Positions 63,007 through 64,000 of a stretch of DNA of 64,000 nucleotides are shown one piece after another. The notes under the pieces are model-generated. The model saw only the letters and a list, made by a program, of their open reading frames with translations, was not told where the DNA came from and did no database searches. The stretch is taken from assembly GCA_033961575.1 (NCBI GenBank), contig CM066737.1, positions 52,676,771 to 52,740,770 on the forward strand, in the 5' to 3' direction. Position numbers and translations under genes: made by a program. Each line of letters opens with the position of its first letter. Positions within the stretch are counted from its first letter, which is position 1. This DNA is from Aselliscus stoliczkanus (Eukaryota > Chordata > Mammalia > Chiroptera > Hipposideridae).

Positions 63007-64000
63007 ACGAAAGGGTTCGACAAAACAGCAACATCAACAAGTTGAATCAATTGATCCCTGAGAATTCTTTAACCTCACTTGATAATGATCCCTAACAGAG
63101 AACTGGAGAATTTTCTAACTTGTGAAGAAGTCACCACTTTCATCATCGACACACCCAAACCAAGCTAGCCAGCTCTTGGCAGAACAAGCACTTAAGGGAG
63201 ATTTGCTTTTAATACCTTTTCTTGACCTTTAGAAACCACCATTTCCTTCACTTTTTAGCAGTGCCCCCTCCACCTGAGCTGCCAGTGCTTTCAAACAAGT
63301 CCCTGGCTTACAGAGTGCCTGTAACCCCTACTTCCCTCCCCAGGCAGCAGCCAATATTCTGTATCTTTCCTTTCCCTTCTCAAAACTTAACGGCTTCTGG
63401 ATCCCTTTCATAAAGGACCTTACTGATTAAGAATTAGTTAATTTGAGCTTAATGTTAATAGCTTCATTTGTTTCTCTATTAGTAGATAATGTTTTAATTT
63501 TAACAGAGACTTTCGATGTATTAACTGAAAGGAATGACTGACTAATGGTGTGTGGGTTGGGATGGGGGTGGGGAGATTTTGATAATCACATCACATAAGC
63601 AGCTGCTTTGAAAATATCCCCACTCTCAGTGGTTTTATGCACATTATCGCTGTAAATGTATGGAAATAAATGTTTGTATCTGGCAGGCGATGCAAAATTG
63701 GCTGGGAGCATGTGACAAAATTATTTGTTTATAATTATTTAATGGTTACCTTTTTATATAACATGTGTTGATCCTATTAACAAAATAAATCGGTCCCGTG
63801 GGAAAAAAAGACGTTTGACAGATTCAGCTTGAGGTGTTTAATTGAATTACTCTGAGGCAGACTTAGCACAACACAGTGCTAGAGTATGAAAGGGACAGCT
63901 CATGGGCTCTTTTCTCCAGCTAAGAAGGCGGGGAGGGAGAGGGGAATGGCTCCAGATACTTTCTACAGAGAGAAGCACAGAGCCCAGTCTGTTTCAGAAA
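63007..64000. other. Unannotated upstream stretch
   Basis: No gene or named repeat recognised to the window end. Confidence 0.45.

Overview
This is mammalian nuclear DNA. It holds the 5' part of one protein-coding gene, MID2 (TRIM1, midline-2), on the minus strand, plus about 60 kb of intronic and upstream DNA packed with interspersed repeats. MID2 is X-linked in placental mammals, so an X-chromosome location is expected (known biology, not visible here). About 24 copies of a tRNA-derived SINE with a GGCCGGCCGAGTGGC-type head, some short and some with a long multi-module body, point to a bat. I lean towards the horseshoe/leaf-nosed bat group, but that is inference from memory of the repeat family.

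MID2 reads right to left. A CpG island at about 57.79-58.70 kb is the likely promoter and first exon, with a good donor at 58197/58196. Exon 2 (44491-45206, 716 bp) holds the start codon at 45150 and encodes the RING finger and both B-boxes. Exon 3 (30296-30391, 96 bp) encodes 32 residues of the coiled coil. Both coding exons have canonical splice sites and join in phase 0 after codon 220. The rest of the gene (further coiled coil, COS, fibronectin III and PRY-SPRY parts) must lie beyond the left end, because I found no further exon in 1-30295. Intron 1 is about 13.0 kb, intron 2 about 14.1 kb and intron 3 more than 30 kb.

The rest is a layered record of transposition. The oldest layer is L2 and MIR fragments plus five copies of an old repeat I could not name. 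Next come L1 pieces: an ORF2 remnant at 12.7-16.0 kb, fragments with 3' ends at 48.9-50.9 and 59.9-61.1 kb, and several isolated 3' ends. DNA transposons follow: a Tigger-like element (12913-13219), a MER2-like element (61692-62099), a TA-flanked MITE (5280-5505), two copies of one mariner MITE and a fold-back mariner derivative. There is one probable solo ERV LTR (18856-20004). The SINEs are youngest; many have readable target-site duplications, and several split older elements so that insertion order can be read.

The most interesting items are: (1) a fold-back mariner remnant in MID2 intron 2 with arms of about 120 bp that would form a long hairpin in the transcript; (2) an open frame through the CpG-island exon, in phase with MID2 but lacking an AUG, with two short upstream ORFs; (3) the modular SINE family; and (4) nested insertions with exact duplications. 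I found no previously undescribed gene system.
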